Shown here piece by piece: positions 1-11,591 of a stretch of DNA of 64,000 nt (position 1 is the stretch's first letter; every line of letters starts with the position of its first letter). Position numbers and translations under genes: made by a program. Source of the stretch: Endomychus coccineus (taxonomy: Eukaryota > Arthropoda > Insecta > Coleoptera > Endomychidae); NCBI GenBank assembly GCA_958510875.1, contig OY294070.1, positions 120,322,703 through 120,386,702 on the forward strand, given 5' to 3'. The notes beneath the pieces are model-generated. The model saw only the letters and a program-made list of their open reading frames with translations. It ran no database searches and was not told where the DNA came from.

Positions 1-770
1 TGGCAACAAAACAGGCATTCTAAATTCTTTGGTATCTTGACGATTAATTAGTTTCGTCTTCACTTTAAAAAGACCGTCTTCTTTAAAAACTTTAATCCCT
101 TCAATTATTCCTCCCACCTTCGAAAATACCGATTTTTGAACCATAGTCCACAGTAACATTTCAGCTTGGTGTATTTCTTCAAAAGTTAACTGTCCATTTT
201 GAAAGGAATTATTTCTACATTTATTTATAAACCTATGGATCCATCCAATCACACGAATATTTTTCCAAATCTTTGAAAATTTAAACAAATTCATGTCATT
301 TTGATCTAAATTTATCATTGATATGAAAGAAGTTTTTTTCTTTTCGATATCAACAGCATTTTCATCAATAACTCCATCTCCAGAGGGCCAGTATTCCATT
401 GGTTTCTTCAACCAGTTAGGTCCCTCCCACCATTTAGAATATAGAAGTTCTTTTGGTGTACATCCTCTAGAAGGAAGATCAGCAGGGTTCAATATTCCTG
501 GTACATATCTCCAGGTTTCAACATCCGTGAGATTGCATATTTCCTTAACTCTGTTTCCCACAAAAGTTCCCCAATTATCATTCCTCTTAATCCATGTTAG
601 TGCAGTCGTTGAATCCGTCCAGCAATGTACTGAAAGTTGCTGTATTCCAAAAGCTAATTTTACATTATTTACTAATCTAGATCCAATGGTACATCCTAGT
701 AACTCCAACCTAGGTATTGTAATCTTTTTAATTGGAGCTACTCTTGATTTAGCTTGAACCAACTGAACTA
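1..770 (-). pseudogene. BEL/Pao pol 3' part: RNase H and integrase-proximal region (partial)
   Basis: The minus strand is open through this stretch in a frame different from the pol ORF upstream. It reads RNase H signatures (IPRLELLGC, then CWTDSTTALTWI, then WRYVPGILNPADLPSRG), followed by the linker expected before the BEL integrase zinc-binding region (FEEIHQAEMLLWTMVQ near 180-130, then RMPVLLP at the window edge). It continues pol (749-3010) after a frameshift and apparent small deletion near 765. The short string atgcaagc at the junction fits both the end of the upstream frame (SDAS) and the start of the downstream frame, so a microhomology deletion is possible. The product end is outside the window. 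Confidence 0.82.
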
Positions 771-3010
771 TTATATTTCCTGCTTGCATCTGAAAACATA
801 TGTAGCTGTGAAGATTCCATATATTCTCCTGTAATACTTCTAGGAATACAAATCTGTTGAATATTTTTCAATTCCTTACACCAATTCAAAAACTTGAGTT
901 TAATTTGTTCCGAAAGCTCCACATTCCAGCTTAATTTACCCGCCCAAGCATCTTGCATAATCAGCTTAGGTTGTACCATTGTAGGACAAGTAAATTCTAT
1001 CGGATCAAATATTTTTTGTATATAGGCTAAAACAGTCCTCTTTGTAATTGCTTCTGGTAATTCAATCTCTGTGACGTCACATGATAGAGTATCATTTTCT
1101 TTGTCCCAAACCAATCCCAATACTGAGGTGGGTGAATTTACAACAAATTCATTGGATTCTTCTTTGTGAGTATGTTCCCATTGCCTAAGCTCGAACATAC
1201 CTTCCGCCATAATTTTTGTGGCTTGCCTTTTAAACTGCTCATATTCTGATAAATTATCCACTGAAGTAGTACAATTATCAACATACAAAGATTTTAATAA
1301 TTTTTGAGCACAAAGTTCATGTTTTTCAACATTTATTAGATGATACTCTAATACAGCTGCCAATAAGAAAGGACTACTGTTGACTCCAAAAACAACTCTT
1401 CGATGTCTAAATACTCGCAGCTCTTCCTTAGATTCTTCCCACCACAAAAATCGCACATAGTCTCTATCTTCCTCTTGAATTTCAATCATTTGGAAAGCCT
1501 TTCTTATATCTGATGTTACTCCAATCTTTTTCTCACGAAATCTCAATAAAACTGTGGGAATTAATTCCAAAAGGTTAGGACCCTTATATAAGCAATCGTT
1601 TAAAGATGGATTTCGTGTATTTTTACAAGACGCATCGAATACTGGTCGAATTGGAGTTGTTTGACTTTCCATTTTAATTACAGCACGATGAGGTAGATAA
1701 AAACATTTAATACTTGTATCATTTTCTACCTTCTCAATTATTCCCTCATCTAGCCAGTCCATAAATACTTTATTATATGTCTCATACATTTTCATATTTT
1801 TCAACTTCATGGTAGTATTATGAAGCCTCTTCTCAGCTATATTGCGGTTATTAGGTAACTGCTTCATTCCCTCAATCCAAGGTAATCCTACTGAATACCT
1901 TCCATCTTCTTTTCTCTTCAATGTTTCATTAAAATAAGTTTTTGCCAATTGTTCTTCTTCATGTTTATTTTTCATTTCAATTGGATCGTTGATACCAATA
2001 GTTTCCAGGTTCCACAGTTCTGCAATTTTAGTACTATCCAGACACATCAATGTAATATTATCACCTAAGGAAGGTTCTGATTTCCTCATTTCTCCCATCA
2101 ATGTCCAACCCAACTTTGTACCAATAGCTGTAAGCCCATTTTTTAATCGATACGTCTTTCCAGTAATCAAATGACCATAATTATCTGAACCAATAAGGAG
2201 TTCAATTTCGGGCATATCGTATCCCAAGTCTGTTATGTAAATCTTCTCTCCCTTTAATTCATTCATCCATGTACCCTTTTCCATTCTAGGAATACCATTA
2301 CATATCTTTTCATTATCCATAACCTTCAATTTTGTATAAAAATTTCCCATGATACTCTTAACACCAACATGATATCTATTATGCTGTTTAACTTCTCTAG
2401 TTTCACCAAATAATTCATGATTGATTTCAACCTCTTCATTCGAAATTATTCCAAGATCGAGAGCGGTTTTTTTCAAAATATATGAGCACTGAGATCCTGT
2501 ATCTATGAGCGCTCGCACAACCTTATGTTTATTTCCATTCAAAAGTTTCACTAATAAAGTTTGTAAGATAATCTCTTTTGAGCAATTAAGATTTGATATA
2601 ACTGATTCCAATAAATTATTCTTAATTTCAGACTCTGTCTTTGGACACATGATAGTAAAATGTTTGCGACAACAAATTATACATTTTACTGGAGTTCTGC
2701 AAACGGATGATTTATGTCCTTTCTTCAGACATGAGAAACAACACTTCTTAGATCTAACTACTTTATGTTTATTTTTGATTGTTAATTGCTGAGCTTTTAA
2801 ACAATCTTGACTAGCATGACTTTTTTCACAAAAAATGCAGTTTTCTATGCCTTTCCCAGAAAATAATCCAGTGCCTGTAAAACATTCTTCAGATTTTTGA
2901 AAATTCTTCACATTCCTCTTTGTAGTTGATATTTCAACACCATCTGATATACCAGCTTTAACAAATTCCAATCGTTCCGCACCTTGCACTTCTTTTTCCA
3001 GAAATCTCAT
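749..3010 (-). pseudogene. BEL/Pao pol: zinc knuckles, protease, reverse transcriptase
   Basis: An open frame of 753 codons. From the N-terminus it has three zinc knuckles: CIFCEKSHASQDC, CFSCLKKGHKSSVC and CIICCRKHFTIMC. Then comes a retropepsin active site (ALIDTGSQCSYI, about residues 166-178) and a reverse transcriptase with DIRKAFQMIEI, FGVNSSPF and LYVDNCTTSVD. The catalytic box reads YVDN where most RTs have YVDD; whether this is damage or a lineage variant cannot be told here. The frame ends just after the RNase H start (HMFSDAS) because of a frameshift. The ATG at 3010 is probably not a natural start: the frame is open upstream and reads RLNNL before it, matching a gag-pol fusion broken by a frameshift at about 3015-3035. 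Confidence 0.88.
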
Positions 3011-3909
3011 AAGATTATTGAGACGATGACCAGTCGTTCAAAGTCTTCATCATAGCCAGATAAAGTACTTCTCTGCCATACTTCAATTATTTCTTCTGGT
3101 AAACTAGATTCCACCAATGGGTATAAGAAAACTGCACTATTATTGGGTTCAACGCCTAAAGATTCCAAAGCTCTAAGATGCGACTCAAGCTCATCATACA
3201 TCGAACCGATAGCTTTCTTGTTCTTAGATCTGGCGTTTGATATTACCATCCCCAATAATTTTCTAACATATAACTCGACTAAAATATGTTTATTACCGAA
3301 TCTTTTCTTGAGGGCTTCAATAACTTTTGGATAATTGTCAGATGTTACCGGGTAACTATTTACTAGCTTATAAGCTCGAGTATCCGGCTTTATACATTGC
3401 ATTAAGTATTGAAATTTGTCACATTGATCCAATTCTCCATCATCATTTATTTTTGAAAATTGAGACCACCAAGACAACCAACTAGAATATTCACCATCAA
3501 ATTTCTTTATTTCAATCTTTGGTAATTTATACTTTGTTCTGTTCATTTGAGTATCAGCATTTGACACTATTGACACTACTTCACCATCAATCATATCATG
3601 TTGTATAGTAGTAATTGAATTTAATTCAATATTGACTCGGACAATTATTTCAGCAATCTTACAGTTATATTCGTCAACTAATTTCATTTCTTCTTCCAAC
3701 ACGGGGTCCTCTACGTCTGCATCAAGAAGTAGGTCTATGATTTGTTTATTATAGTCAAGTAAATTATCTTTCAATTCTTCCAACTGTAATGATCTAGCTT
3801 TAAAAATGATAGATGATGGTGTATCCTTAGATAATTCCTCCATTAACTCTTGTATTATCTTTAAGATTGAATTTCTTGTCAATTTTCTTATTTTGACAAG
3901 TCTCTCCAT
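3007..3909 (-). pseudogene. BEL/Pao gag-like N-terminal region (DUF1759-type)
   Basis: The coding sequence resembles the gag region of BEL/Pao polyproteins: a helical N-terminus (MERLVKIRKL), then LPKIEIKKFDGEYSSWLSWW and KFQYLMQCIKPDTRAYKLV, typical of the DUF1759 family. I start it at the ATG at 3909. The frame is open to 3954, but only by way of a GTG, which is not a normal animal start. It overlaps the pol ORF by four bases, yet the overlap looks like a frameshift scar and not a designed overlap: both frames carry the RL motif at the join. The product would be the structural particle protein of the retrotransposon. Confidence 0.82.
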
Positions 3910-3951
3910 CTTTTGAAGTTCAAAAATTTCACCCGAGTTTACCACTTCTAT

Positions 3952-3967
3952 CACGTCGGGGTCACCA
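3952..3967 (-). other. Primer-binding site of the BEL/Pao element
   Basis: On the minus strand TGGTGACCCCGACGTG lies directly upstream of gag, the position and style of BEL/Pao primer-binding sites. It would pair with the 3' end of a host tRNA to prime minus-strand DNA synthesis. The tRNA species was not determined. Confidence 0.6.
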
Positions 3968-3974
3968 AATTTTA

Positions 3975-4573
3975 GAGATATTCAATTAAACTACCCGTCT
4001 AAAAGTATCTCACGAAGGTAAATCAGGCTAAACTAAATTCTTGAAAAAAGGATATTGACGTACTTTTTTCTGACAATCTATATTTTTATTCTCTATGCTA
4101 AAATGAAACCAAAGCTATCTTATAAAGTATTTTACAATTTAGGAATGACGTTAGAAAACATGAAATTACACAACATATTTTGTATAGGGTTAAGCGGCTA
4201 AGACGTTTCTTGCCTCTTTCCCGTACGAGTATATAGAATTATCTGGCCAAGCTATATAGTATGCAGTTCACAAGCTGCAACAAATACAAAGGAGGGTAAC
4301 ATTTCTGGCAGAATTAATTAAATTTTCAGATTATCTGTTTTGCTGATCCTCACAAATTTTTGCATTCAGTTCAATTAATAATTTACCTAAATTCAATTTC
4401 CTCCTTAGTCAAATTTCACTTTATCATCATTCATTGCTCATCTCAACCTATAATTTTATTTGTAAACTATTTAATTTTGTTGAATAATTATCCAATTAGT
4501 GAATAAATCCATTTTGTTGTTGAGTTGAACTACTATTTCTTCATTGTTCATATTCAACAACATCTATCTAACA
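3975..4573 (-). repeat. Probable 5' LTR of the BEL/Pao element
   Basis: About 600 bases upstream of the primer site. On the minus strand the outer end reads TGTTAGATAG at 4573, a TG start as expected for an LTR. TATATA-like motifs lie near 4240-4260. The inner edge beside the primer site does not show a clear CA, and the partner LTR is outside the window, so both boundaries are provisional. Confidence 0.45.
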
Positions 4574-5360
4574 CCATCGTAATGCCGGAAATACTTGATT
4601 GGGGCTGTTTGTCTTATCTTATGAATAAAGCTGTTGGCGCTTCGGGTACAACTTTGAATCGGGAATCGAAGGGTACGTTTCAATACGATAGACGATAGAG
4701 ATATTTCATAACGAGCTAGTTGGGCAAATAAGAAGTTTGAAACTGACGAGTTAATGACTTTTTAACCAGGAACCTTACAGTGTCAAAGCAATTTCGAATC
4801 TATGCTGTCCTTATTGCACATGAAAAAATACTACAATTCGTGCTACAAGTGTGATTTATCCGTTGTGGTGAAATATTATCAGAAACCACTGAGAAACGTA
4901 AGGCATACTTATTAAATTTTATATTATACAGTGAAATAATTTCTAATTTTTTGCTTGATCTTTTTCTAGTTCATTATAAACGCCTTTCCTTTAATCCTGG
5001 AAATACAAGAGCATCGATCATGTAGTGAACTATTCTGACGAAATTTATGCAGTCTTGTCTGTAAATTACATTGATCTACCGAACGCCACTGGAGATTCCC
5101 GAATAATCTAATACACTGTATGTATGGAAATGTTTGAGAACCATTCACTTCGGAGGAACTAGACATTTCCAGCTTATTTTGGAACCACAAAATTATGTAT
5201 AAATAGTAATAACGACAGTTAGAAGTTTAGTTGCAATCAGGAGTTAGACTAGTGCAGTACAATCAGCATCTAGACACGCAACATAGAAGTCTGTGAGAGT
5301 GACAGTTCATCGTGATTGTTAGTGACAATTGATTTTTAAACAGTGAACAAGTGATGGTTA
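4574..5360. other. Unassigned AT-rich sequence
   Basis: No coding similarity, RNA gene or clear repeat was recognised between the BEL LTR and the mariner copy. Confidence 0.5.
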
Positions 5361-6255
5361 TACGAAGGCATGGTGAAAAGTACCTGGAAAATTAAACAAG
5401 AAATGATTTATTTGGTCAAAATTTGTTTATTTCTCGAAATAATTTCTTTTTAGTCCGATATGCTGATAATGTTTTTCTAATTCCTCGATCCTTTCCAAAT
5501 AATACGATTTCAGCAATCCTGAAGAACCAATTCGTGGCGCAATTCATGCAATTTTGCCATTGCGACTGCGGAACTGTACGCCAGTGCGTTGACTCGATGG
5601 AAGAGCACTTTTTTCTTTGGCAAATGCGGCCACTTTCGCTTCAAATCGGCGTCGAATCAATCCAATTGCACTGTATAACATACGCCGGTGATCGTTTTGC
5701 CTTTTTCAAGGTAATCGATATGGATGATAGTCCCACTTTGGCCTTTTTCGGCTTCGATTCGCCAGAACATGTTCACTGTTTCGACTGTTCTTTGGTCTCC
5801 GGTGTTTTGTGATGGACCCATGTTTCGTCCACGATTACAAAACGGTGCAAAAAATCCTTCTTTTCGCTCTCGATCATCGCCACCCATATGGCAAATAGCT
5901 TTTTCATATCCAAAAATGTATGCAAAATGTTCCGCACCCGTTCGGTTGAGATACTTCAACTCGCCGATCGTCCAATATCGTACCATGGATTTTATTGACG
6001 ATTTCTGACGTTGTAACCTCAACTTGACGACCAGAACGTTCGGGGTCTTTTGTGGTTATACTACCACAACGAAAATCAGTAGGCCACTTGTGAATCGTTG
6101 CAATCAATAGTGAAGAACCCCATAATGTTTAACAAGCGATGCTTTGGTTTGCGTAACGTTTTTTCCACCCAAGAAATAATGTTTAATCAAGACAGGAAAT
6201 TCCCTTTTTTCCTTGTTTATAAAATTCTTCAAGGCTGCTTGCTTTCGATGGGTGG
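5361..6255 (-). pseudogene. Mariner (mellifera subfamily) transposase pseudogene, copy 1
   Basis: On the minus strand pieces of a mariner transposase can be read in several frames: the N-terminal HYFL-type start near 6190, a linker with DPERSGRQVEV, the FFAPFCNRGR and NTGDQRTVETV stretch around the first catalytic Asp region, HIDYLEKGKTI near 5720, and AVAMAKLHEL near 5550. The left edge (TACGAAGGCATGG at 5361) matches the 3' terminal repeat of copy 3 at 45297. Frameshifts and an internal deletion destroy the gene, and the 5' terminal repeat is missing. Three relatives lie at 13.2, 22.1 and 44.6 kb. Confidence 0.82.
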
Positions 6256-7189
6256 AAAATTATGTCGCCTAGCTCTTGTAATTTTATTCAGTAATTATTT
6301 AATCGAGTATAACGGTAGGTATGTTGACCAGATTGTATGTATGCCCTGTATAACAAGGCAATAATCACAACTCGGCTTATAAGCTATGGACTTTTTCAAC
6401 TCCTTTGTCTTTGAATTATTATCAAATCTTTATAAATTGTTCGAAGCTCAAATATCTGAAACTCGAAATCTATTTCAGATTTGTATCTTTTCTGGAACAA
6501 ACGAGAAGACATGGATAGATGTAGGGATGAATTTGCTTTTTGTGAGATGGAGGTGAAAGTAACAGTAATCCTGAACCCTGAAACAGCAATCCTTATATTA
6601 CCGACTGAGTCGAAATATGAGGGTGAGCTGTTAATTCGTGAGATAGTTCAAGGAACGGCCGACAAAAACCCTCTTTGCCGTTTTTGTGTGTTCGTAGGAA
6701 GGTTAGGATGGCGTGGAGATAATAACCTAGTAGATGATGCATGTCTGCTAGTGGCACAGCCCTGTAATAACTCATGTCGACGGAGACGGGACAGACGAGG
6801 CCATCACCTCTTGCACGTGACGGGGCCAACGTCACACTCTGACAGACACCTCATTGCTGCTATGCGTGACTGGTCGCACAACAGGAATCCCTCTATACAG
6901 ATTACAGCTACGAAAACTTACGGTTTATCCCCTGCTACGTCGGGAGCATAAATAAATGATGGAAACGTAAGAAAGTTATTTCTCTCGTGGTCGTTCTGAA
7001 ACCTCACGTACAAAAATGTTGGTTTTACTAATCTTATTCAGCAGTTGTCGTTATTAATCATTAACTTCTTCCGGTATACTGTTTCCCCAGCCAATCAACA
7101 TGGAGCATCAATGAAAGAAATTTTGTTGGATTCTTGTTGGCCAATTTACAAAAATCACGGATTTACTTAACCGATTGTGAGTCATATTT
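6256..7189. other. Unassigned; includes a GC-richer island at about 6480-6950
   Basis: Reading frames of 156 codons (plus, 6481-6951) and 80 codons (minus, 6593-6835) exist in the GC-richer part. Neither resembles a family I know, and both have the composition of chance frames. It may be an old repeat. Confidence 0.35.
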
Positions 7190-9835
7190 TTTTTTTTAGT
7201 AATTTAGTAATTTATTGGTGCTAATATACAAATAGTATTTACACAAGTCCACAATAAAACATAATAGTATATAAATAAAAGATATTAATATAGCAAAACT
7301 AAGAATCCAGTTGCTTACATTAAATAAAATCAAACATATAATGACTAATTGACTAAAAAAACCATAGTGATATCGGTTTTGATACATGGAAAATACATGA
7401 ACCACAAACATTAAAAATATATACAAAGATAAAACAGCTCTTTAATCAAGTGCTAGCTCATTGGTGCCCAAAAATTCGTCAATTGAGTAATATGACATTT
7501 TTATCAGAAAATGTTTCAATTTAGATTTAAACATTTTGTGGGGAAGAGTTTTGATAGAAGAAGGTAATTTATTAAAAAACTTGAAACATAAAAAATTGAA
7601 GCCATCTTGAGCTTTGGTTAATCTTGTGAACGGAATTCTGATATCATCACAATGTCTTGTACTATATTTATGAATATCTCGTACATGAATAGCATATTTA
7701 GATTCATTTTATGCATGAAGTATGCATTCAAGAATAAACAGACAAGGATATGTGAGAATGCTTAATTCAGAATAACTATTCCTACAGTTAGCTCTGTAAC
7801 CTAAATCACATATTATTCTAATCGCTCCACGTTGAAGCTTAAAAATTATATTAGCACCTGAAGAGTGACCCCATAGTACAATGGCATACCTCATATGGGA
7901 TTCACACAAGGAAAAATAAGCTATTCTAAGAACCTGCTTCGAGACAACTTCTGCAAGACTACGTAAAACATATAAATTTTTACTTATTTTAGTTGCCATT
8001 TGGTTGATGTGGTGATTCCAGTTAAGGTTTTTGTCAACCCAGATTCCTAAAAGACTTATAGGCCTACTGTTATCATCAGGTATATAAGATTATTTCTTCA
8101 ACGTAAAAATTAATTTTTGAGTTTTGTTTTCATTCATTTGTAAAGCATTTGAGTTGAACCAAACCAAGGCCTTTGATAGAACTGTTTCACTTTTTCTTAG
8201 TTCCTCCTGTAGATCGTTGTCAACTACCTGCATTACATTGTCATCAGCAAACGACACACAAGTTGAAGATGGTAAGTATTTTGGAAAGTCATTAACATAT
8301 ATTAAGGAGAGTATGGGTCCAAGAATGGAACCCTGTGGTACTCCTATTTTCAACTCTTTTATATTGGAAGCTTTATTATTGTAGTAAACAGATTGAAAAC
8401 GATTAGTCAGATATGACCTTATTAGAGACAGGCTAGAGCCACTTAAACCATATGCAGAGAGTTTTTGTAGTAAGATGGTGTGGTTGACACAATCAAAAGC
8501 CTTGGATAGATCAATGAATAGTGCAACTGAATATTGACCATTTTCAAAGCAATCCAGTGTTGTTTTAACAAATTCTTGAAGTGCATTGCACGTTGAGCGA
8601 TTTTTCCTAAAGCCATACTGATGTTCATAAAATAAAGAGTTAGTTTCAAAATAATCAACAACTCTCTTGTCAATAACATTTTCAAATATTTTGGATAACA
8701 CCGGTAGTATCGATATCGGTCTATAATTCGATAAGTTCTCTTGCTTACCTTTTTCATACACTGGTATAATTTTGGCATATTTGAGACAGTCAGGAAATAA
8801 ATTTTCCTGCAAACATGATTAATTTAGTTACAGGAATCATAAGATTATTAATATTTTTTTTCAAGAGAGTTGTCGATAATCCAAAAAAATCTTTGAATTT
8901 GCTACTCTTCAATTCAAGAATAGTGTCACGAATTTCAATAAACGTAACTTCCTTGAAGGAAAAGTCACAGTTTAACTTTAATGAAGGCATGAGATTTATT
9001 GCGGTAAGACCTTCGGTATTATGACATTGTTTGAGGGACTGATATAAAGTATGTATTAAATGCATCCGCATTAAGTACACTGTTAAAATTGTTACATTTA
9101 GTGGTATTAATTCGTTTTTTATTAATAATATTCCAAGCAGTTCTTGATTTGTTACTGGATTCAGTTAAGAGTTTATCATGGGCTGTTATGCGGGCTTTTT
9201 TCAGAGCAGTTTTATATTTAATTTTGAAATTATTTCGAGCTAGTTTTAGTTCTGAAGTTGGATGTTTGATATACATATCATTTATTAGTTCAAGCTTACT
9301 CCTCATATGTTTCAAAGAATTAGTAAACCATTTGATATTGGCATCTCGTGCCTTACTTACAAAGATTTTTCTCAGGAGAAGAGATTAAATGAGCATCAAT
9401 CAGCTTCTGTTGAAACAATTCGACACAATTATTAGTTGAAAGGTTATTGTCAGTAACAAAATCTCATAGCTCTTTATCCAAAATTTGATAGAATATATTA
9501 AATCCATGTTTTGTTAATGGTCTACATTTATTGCTGATAAAGTTTGAATTTGACTCACCTGAGATCTCAATTTCAATTTTTTGTCCGTCATGGTCCGAAA
9601 GTAAGAAATCCATTACACAAGAGTTATAAGTGTTTAAAGAGAAATTAATAAAAGTATTATCAAGGCAGTTTTCAAGTCTAGTTGCATCAATAATACTTTT
9701 GTGAAACCCAAATGCATGCAATAAGTTTAATAATGAATTAGCTTCTCTATCATCATTTTTATTAAAATGTACATTGAAGTTTCCAGTCAAGACTATATTT
9801 TCAACGTTATTTGAATGTAGTCGAGACAGTATTCA
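7190..9835 (-). mobile_element. 5'-truncated LINE (CR1/Jockey-like), 3' end with A-rich tail
   Basis: On the minus strand this runs from a truncated endonuclease domain through reverse transcriptase and C-terminal region to a 3' UTR ending in an A-rich tail (poly-T on the plus strand at about 7187-7198). The 5' edge near 9835 abuts a PLE end. Its RT and C-terminal motifs resemble those of the intact LINE at 49.4-53.4 kb, but the two are different families. Confidence 0.85.
7709..9832 (-). pseudogene. LINE ORF2 pseudogene: endonuclease end, RT, C-terminal domain
   Basis: The endonuclease piece (9464-9832) shows TGNFNVHF and LSDHDGQ, the GDFN and SDH boxes of APE-type nucleases. The linker is read in two other frames (9019-9315, 8790-9080). 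The RT (8090-8812) has NYRPISILPVLSKIFE, FIDLSKAFDCVNH, GVPQGSILGP and SFADDN, so its catalytic Asp pair is present. The C-terminal part (7709-7999), with LWGHSSGANIIFKLQRGAIR, is in the same frame as the RT and separated from it by a single TAA at about 8090. At least three frameshifts plus that stop make it non-functional. Confidence 0.85.
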
Positions 9836-10270
9836 TAATTCTATGTGGCTAAAATTATATTCTCGGTTTAAAGAATATTTTGGCCGAATAAAGAAAAATT
9901 ATAATTCTTAATGATTCTTGAGCCAGGTATGAATTATGTAAAAATTCTCGGGAAATAGGTCACACTAAAACATGTACTTATTATTTCTGTCTTTACGTAG
10001 GTTTCGGTCTCGCGACCATAATCAGAAGACGTATAAATGTCTAAAACGGGATAAGTTCACAATAATTTTATCAGCACAAAGCGCCCTTATCGCTCTAATT
10101 TCAATTAATAATGCCTACGTCTCCGAAACGAACAGCAACACGCATAATCGAAACTGTAGCACATTAATGGTTCAATATATGTATATGTATCAAGAACCCA
10201 CTGCTCAGCAATTTTCTTATGATATACGAACTCATGTCAAACAAAGTCTGTATACGACTGAAAACAAAAA
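9836..10270 (-). mobile_element. Penelope-like element family 1, 3' end with terminal repeat (copy A)
   Basis: The minus strand matches the right-hand end of the PLE at 43.1-44.15 kb, including the TGCTGAGCAG stretch, the block around ATAAGGGCGC, the hammerhead-like motif and the outer end. No coding part remains. It begins where the LINE at 7.2-9.8 kb is truncated. Confidence 0.7.
9989..10030 (-). ncRNA. Degenerate hammerhead-ribozyme-like motif (PLE family 1, copy A)
   Basis: On the minus strand: GTCTT and AAGAC form stem I, the first core box is CTGATTA (G8 replaced), an extra T follows, GGTC and GACC form stem II, and GAAA is the second core box. Stem III is a C-G pair next to the A-U pair around CTAC, before the GTA cleavage triplet. 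The damaged core suggests it is inactive. Confidence 0.55.
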
Positions 10271-11048
10271 ATATAACGCTCAAGTAACCACTTTGGAACC
10301 AGATGTTAAAGATTTATAAGGTAATAGAAAAAGGTTGTCAAACCTTATTAGAAATATTGCTATTTGAACATTACACCTAGAATAGTTTAACATTATAAAG
10401 ACGCATGTAGGAATATGCAAGGGTTTATATTAATTAAATTAGTATAAATCTGACTCAATGACTGAATATCTGTTCTATGATTTACAGACTTGGAGTCACG
10501 TTTTATGCGAATCATCTCCAGAATAGATCTTTTATAATAATTGGTTTCCTTTCTCATCTAGAGCCACTATACCATCCAATGAGGCCAGAGGAGCGAGACA
10601 GGGTTAGGTTGACGCAATTAATGGAGATCTGGAAAAGATTTTGGAATGTGGATCTGATAATCTAGAATGGTGTTCCTTGTTTTTTATTGAAAAAGATGGT
10701 TTTGAAGTTATGGCATAAACTTGTATTTTTTCTCATGGACCATCCTGTATATTTTTACATATTCGTGTTTGAAATAAAATTCCTTTCAAAAAAGTGTCTC
10801 AAGAATGTTTTCACAGAAATCAGAAATATTCATAAATAAACAAGTTACGGGGGTGGGTCAGAAATGCACAAAATTGAAAAACACCTTGTATCTTTTGAAC
10901 AAGTCAAGATATCAAAGTGCGGTTTTCGGCATTCATTTTCTCTCAAAAATCGACCTCGTAACATGTAGGCTAGTTTTTCTCTATCTTCTCTAGAAATTGG
11001 TGTTTCCTATCAAAAGTGTCCAATTTGGACCACTCTGTACCAAGCACA
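10271..11048. other. Unassigned; possible ends of small DNA transposons
   Basis: GGACCATCCTGTATA at about 10738 and GGACCACTCTGTA near 11027 resemble the right terminus of the foldback element at 38828-39415. No matching left ends were found, so no element is called. Confidence 0.3.
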
Positions 11049-11475
11049 GATTCAACCTGTCTTGCACTGTTCACATGTTTGGAGTTCGGCTCCCAAACAT
11101 ACGCTGAGGCTCTTGGATTCTGACCAGAAGAGAACAATTCGTCTGATCAATGATGTCACACTTACGAGTTCATAGACCTTTTTAGAACATCGTGAGCCTT
11201 TTCTATAGATATTTCCGTGATCGCTGCTCATCAGAAACCACGTCTGTTGTTCTACCACGGGAGATTCCAGATAGGTGGACTAGACTAGCCACCCCTTCAT
11301 TGTCAAGCTCGAGACCTGCCGAAGTTCTTCCTACCAGACTTCATTTTTCTATAAAACAGCAAAGCTGCAGAACTCTTTACCTTTGCAAGATCTTTCCCTA
11401 TGCCTATAACCTCCAAACCTTCAGGAAACATTCGATTGCCTATCTCCTATCCCAACGTACCTCCGCATCATAGGT
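11049..11475 (+). pseudogene. LINE RT C-terminal fragment
   Basis: The plus strand reads HTLRLLDSDQKRTIRLIND, a broken LEHREP stretch, then YRYFRDRCSSE and, in another frame, KIFPYAYNLQTF. These are typical of the region after the RT domain in many insect LINEs. Stops and a frameshift are present. The rest of the element is absent. Confidence 0.65.
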
Positions 11476-11591
11476 TTCCCTCTCGTGTAGGCAAGTATGA
11501 AAAAAGGAAGTCTTAATGATAACGAAAACAGTTAACGAAAGTACTCGAATTGCATGAGCAGCTTTATTCATAACAACATACGAACACCAAT

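Larger units (their letters stand above)
1..4573 (-). mobile_element. BEL/Pao LTR retrotransposon, 5' part, cut by window edge
   Basis: On the minus strand the order is probable 5' LTR, primer-binding site, gag-like ORF, zinc knuckles, aspartic protease, reverse transcriptase, RNase H and the start of the integrase region. This is the BEL/Pao order. The element leaves the window at base 1, so the integrase core and 3' LTR are not visible. Two frame breaks (near 3015-3035 and near 765) show that this copy cannot make the full polyprotein. The reading frames are otherwise long and open, which suggests a fairly young insertion. Confidence 0.9.

Noticed and set aside
323..757. 144-codon plus frame
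   Set aside because: It lies opposite the BEL RNase H/integrase coding sequence, which has clear family motifs. The plus frame is a shadow.
3910..3954. Gag start at 3954
   Set aside because: The frame opens there only with GTG and overlaps the primer-binding site. The ATG at 3909 is the sensible start.
6481..6951. 156-codon plus frame in a GC-richer island
   Set aside because: No family resemblance, no start context and a competing frame on the other strand. Not strong enough to call a gene.
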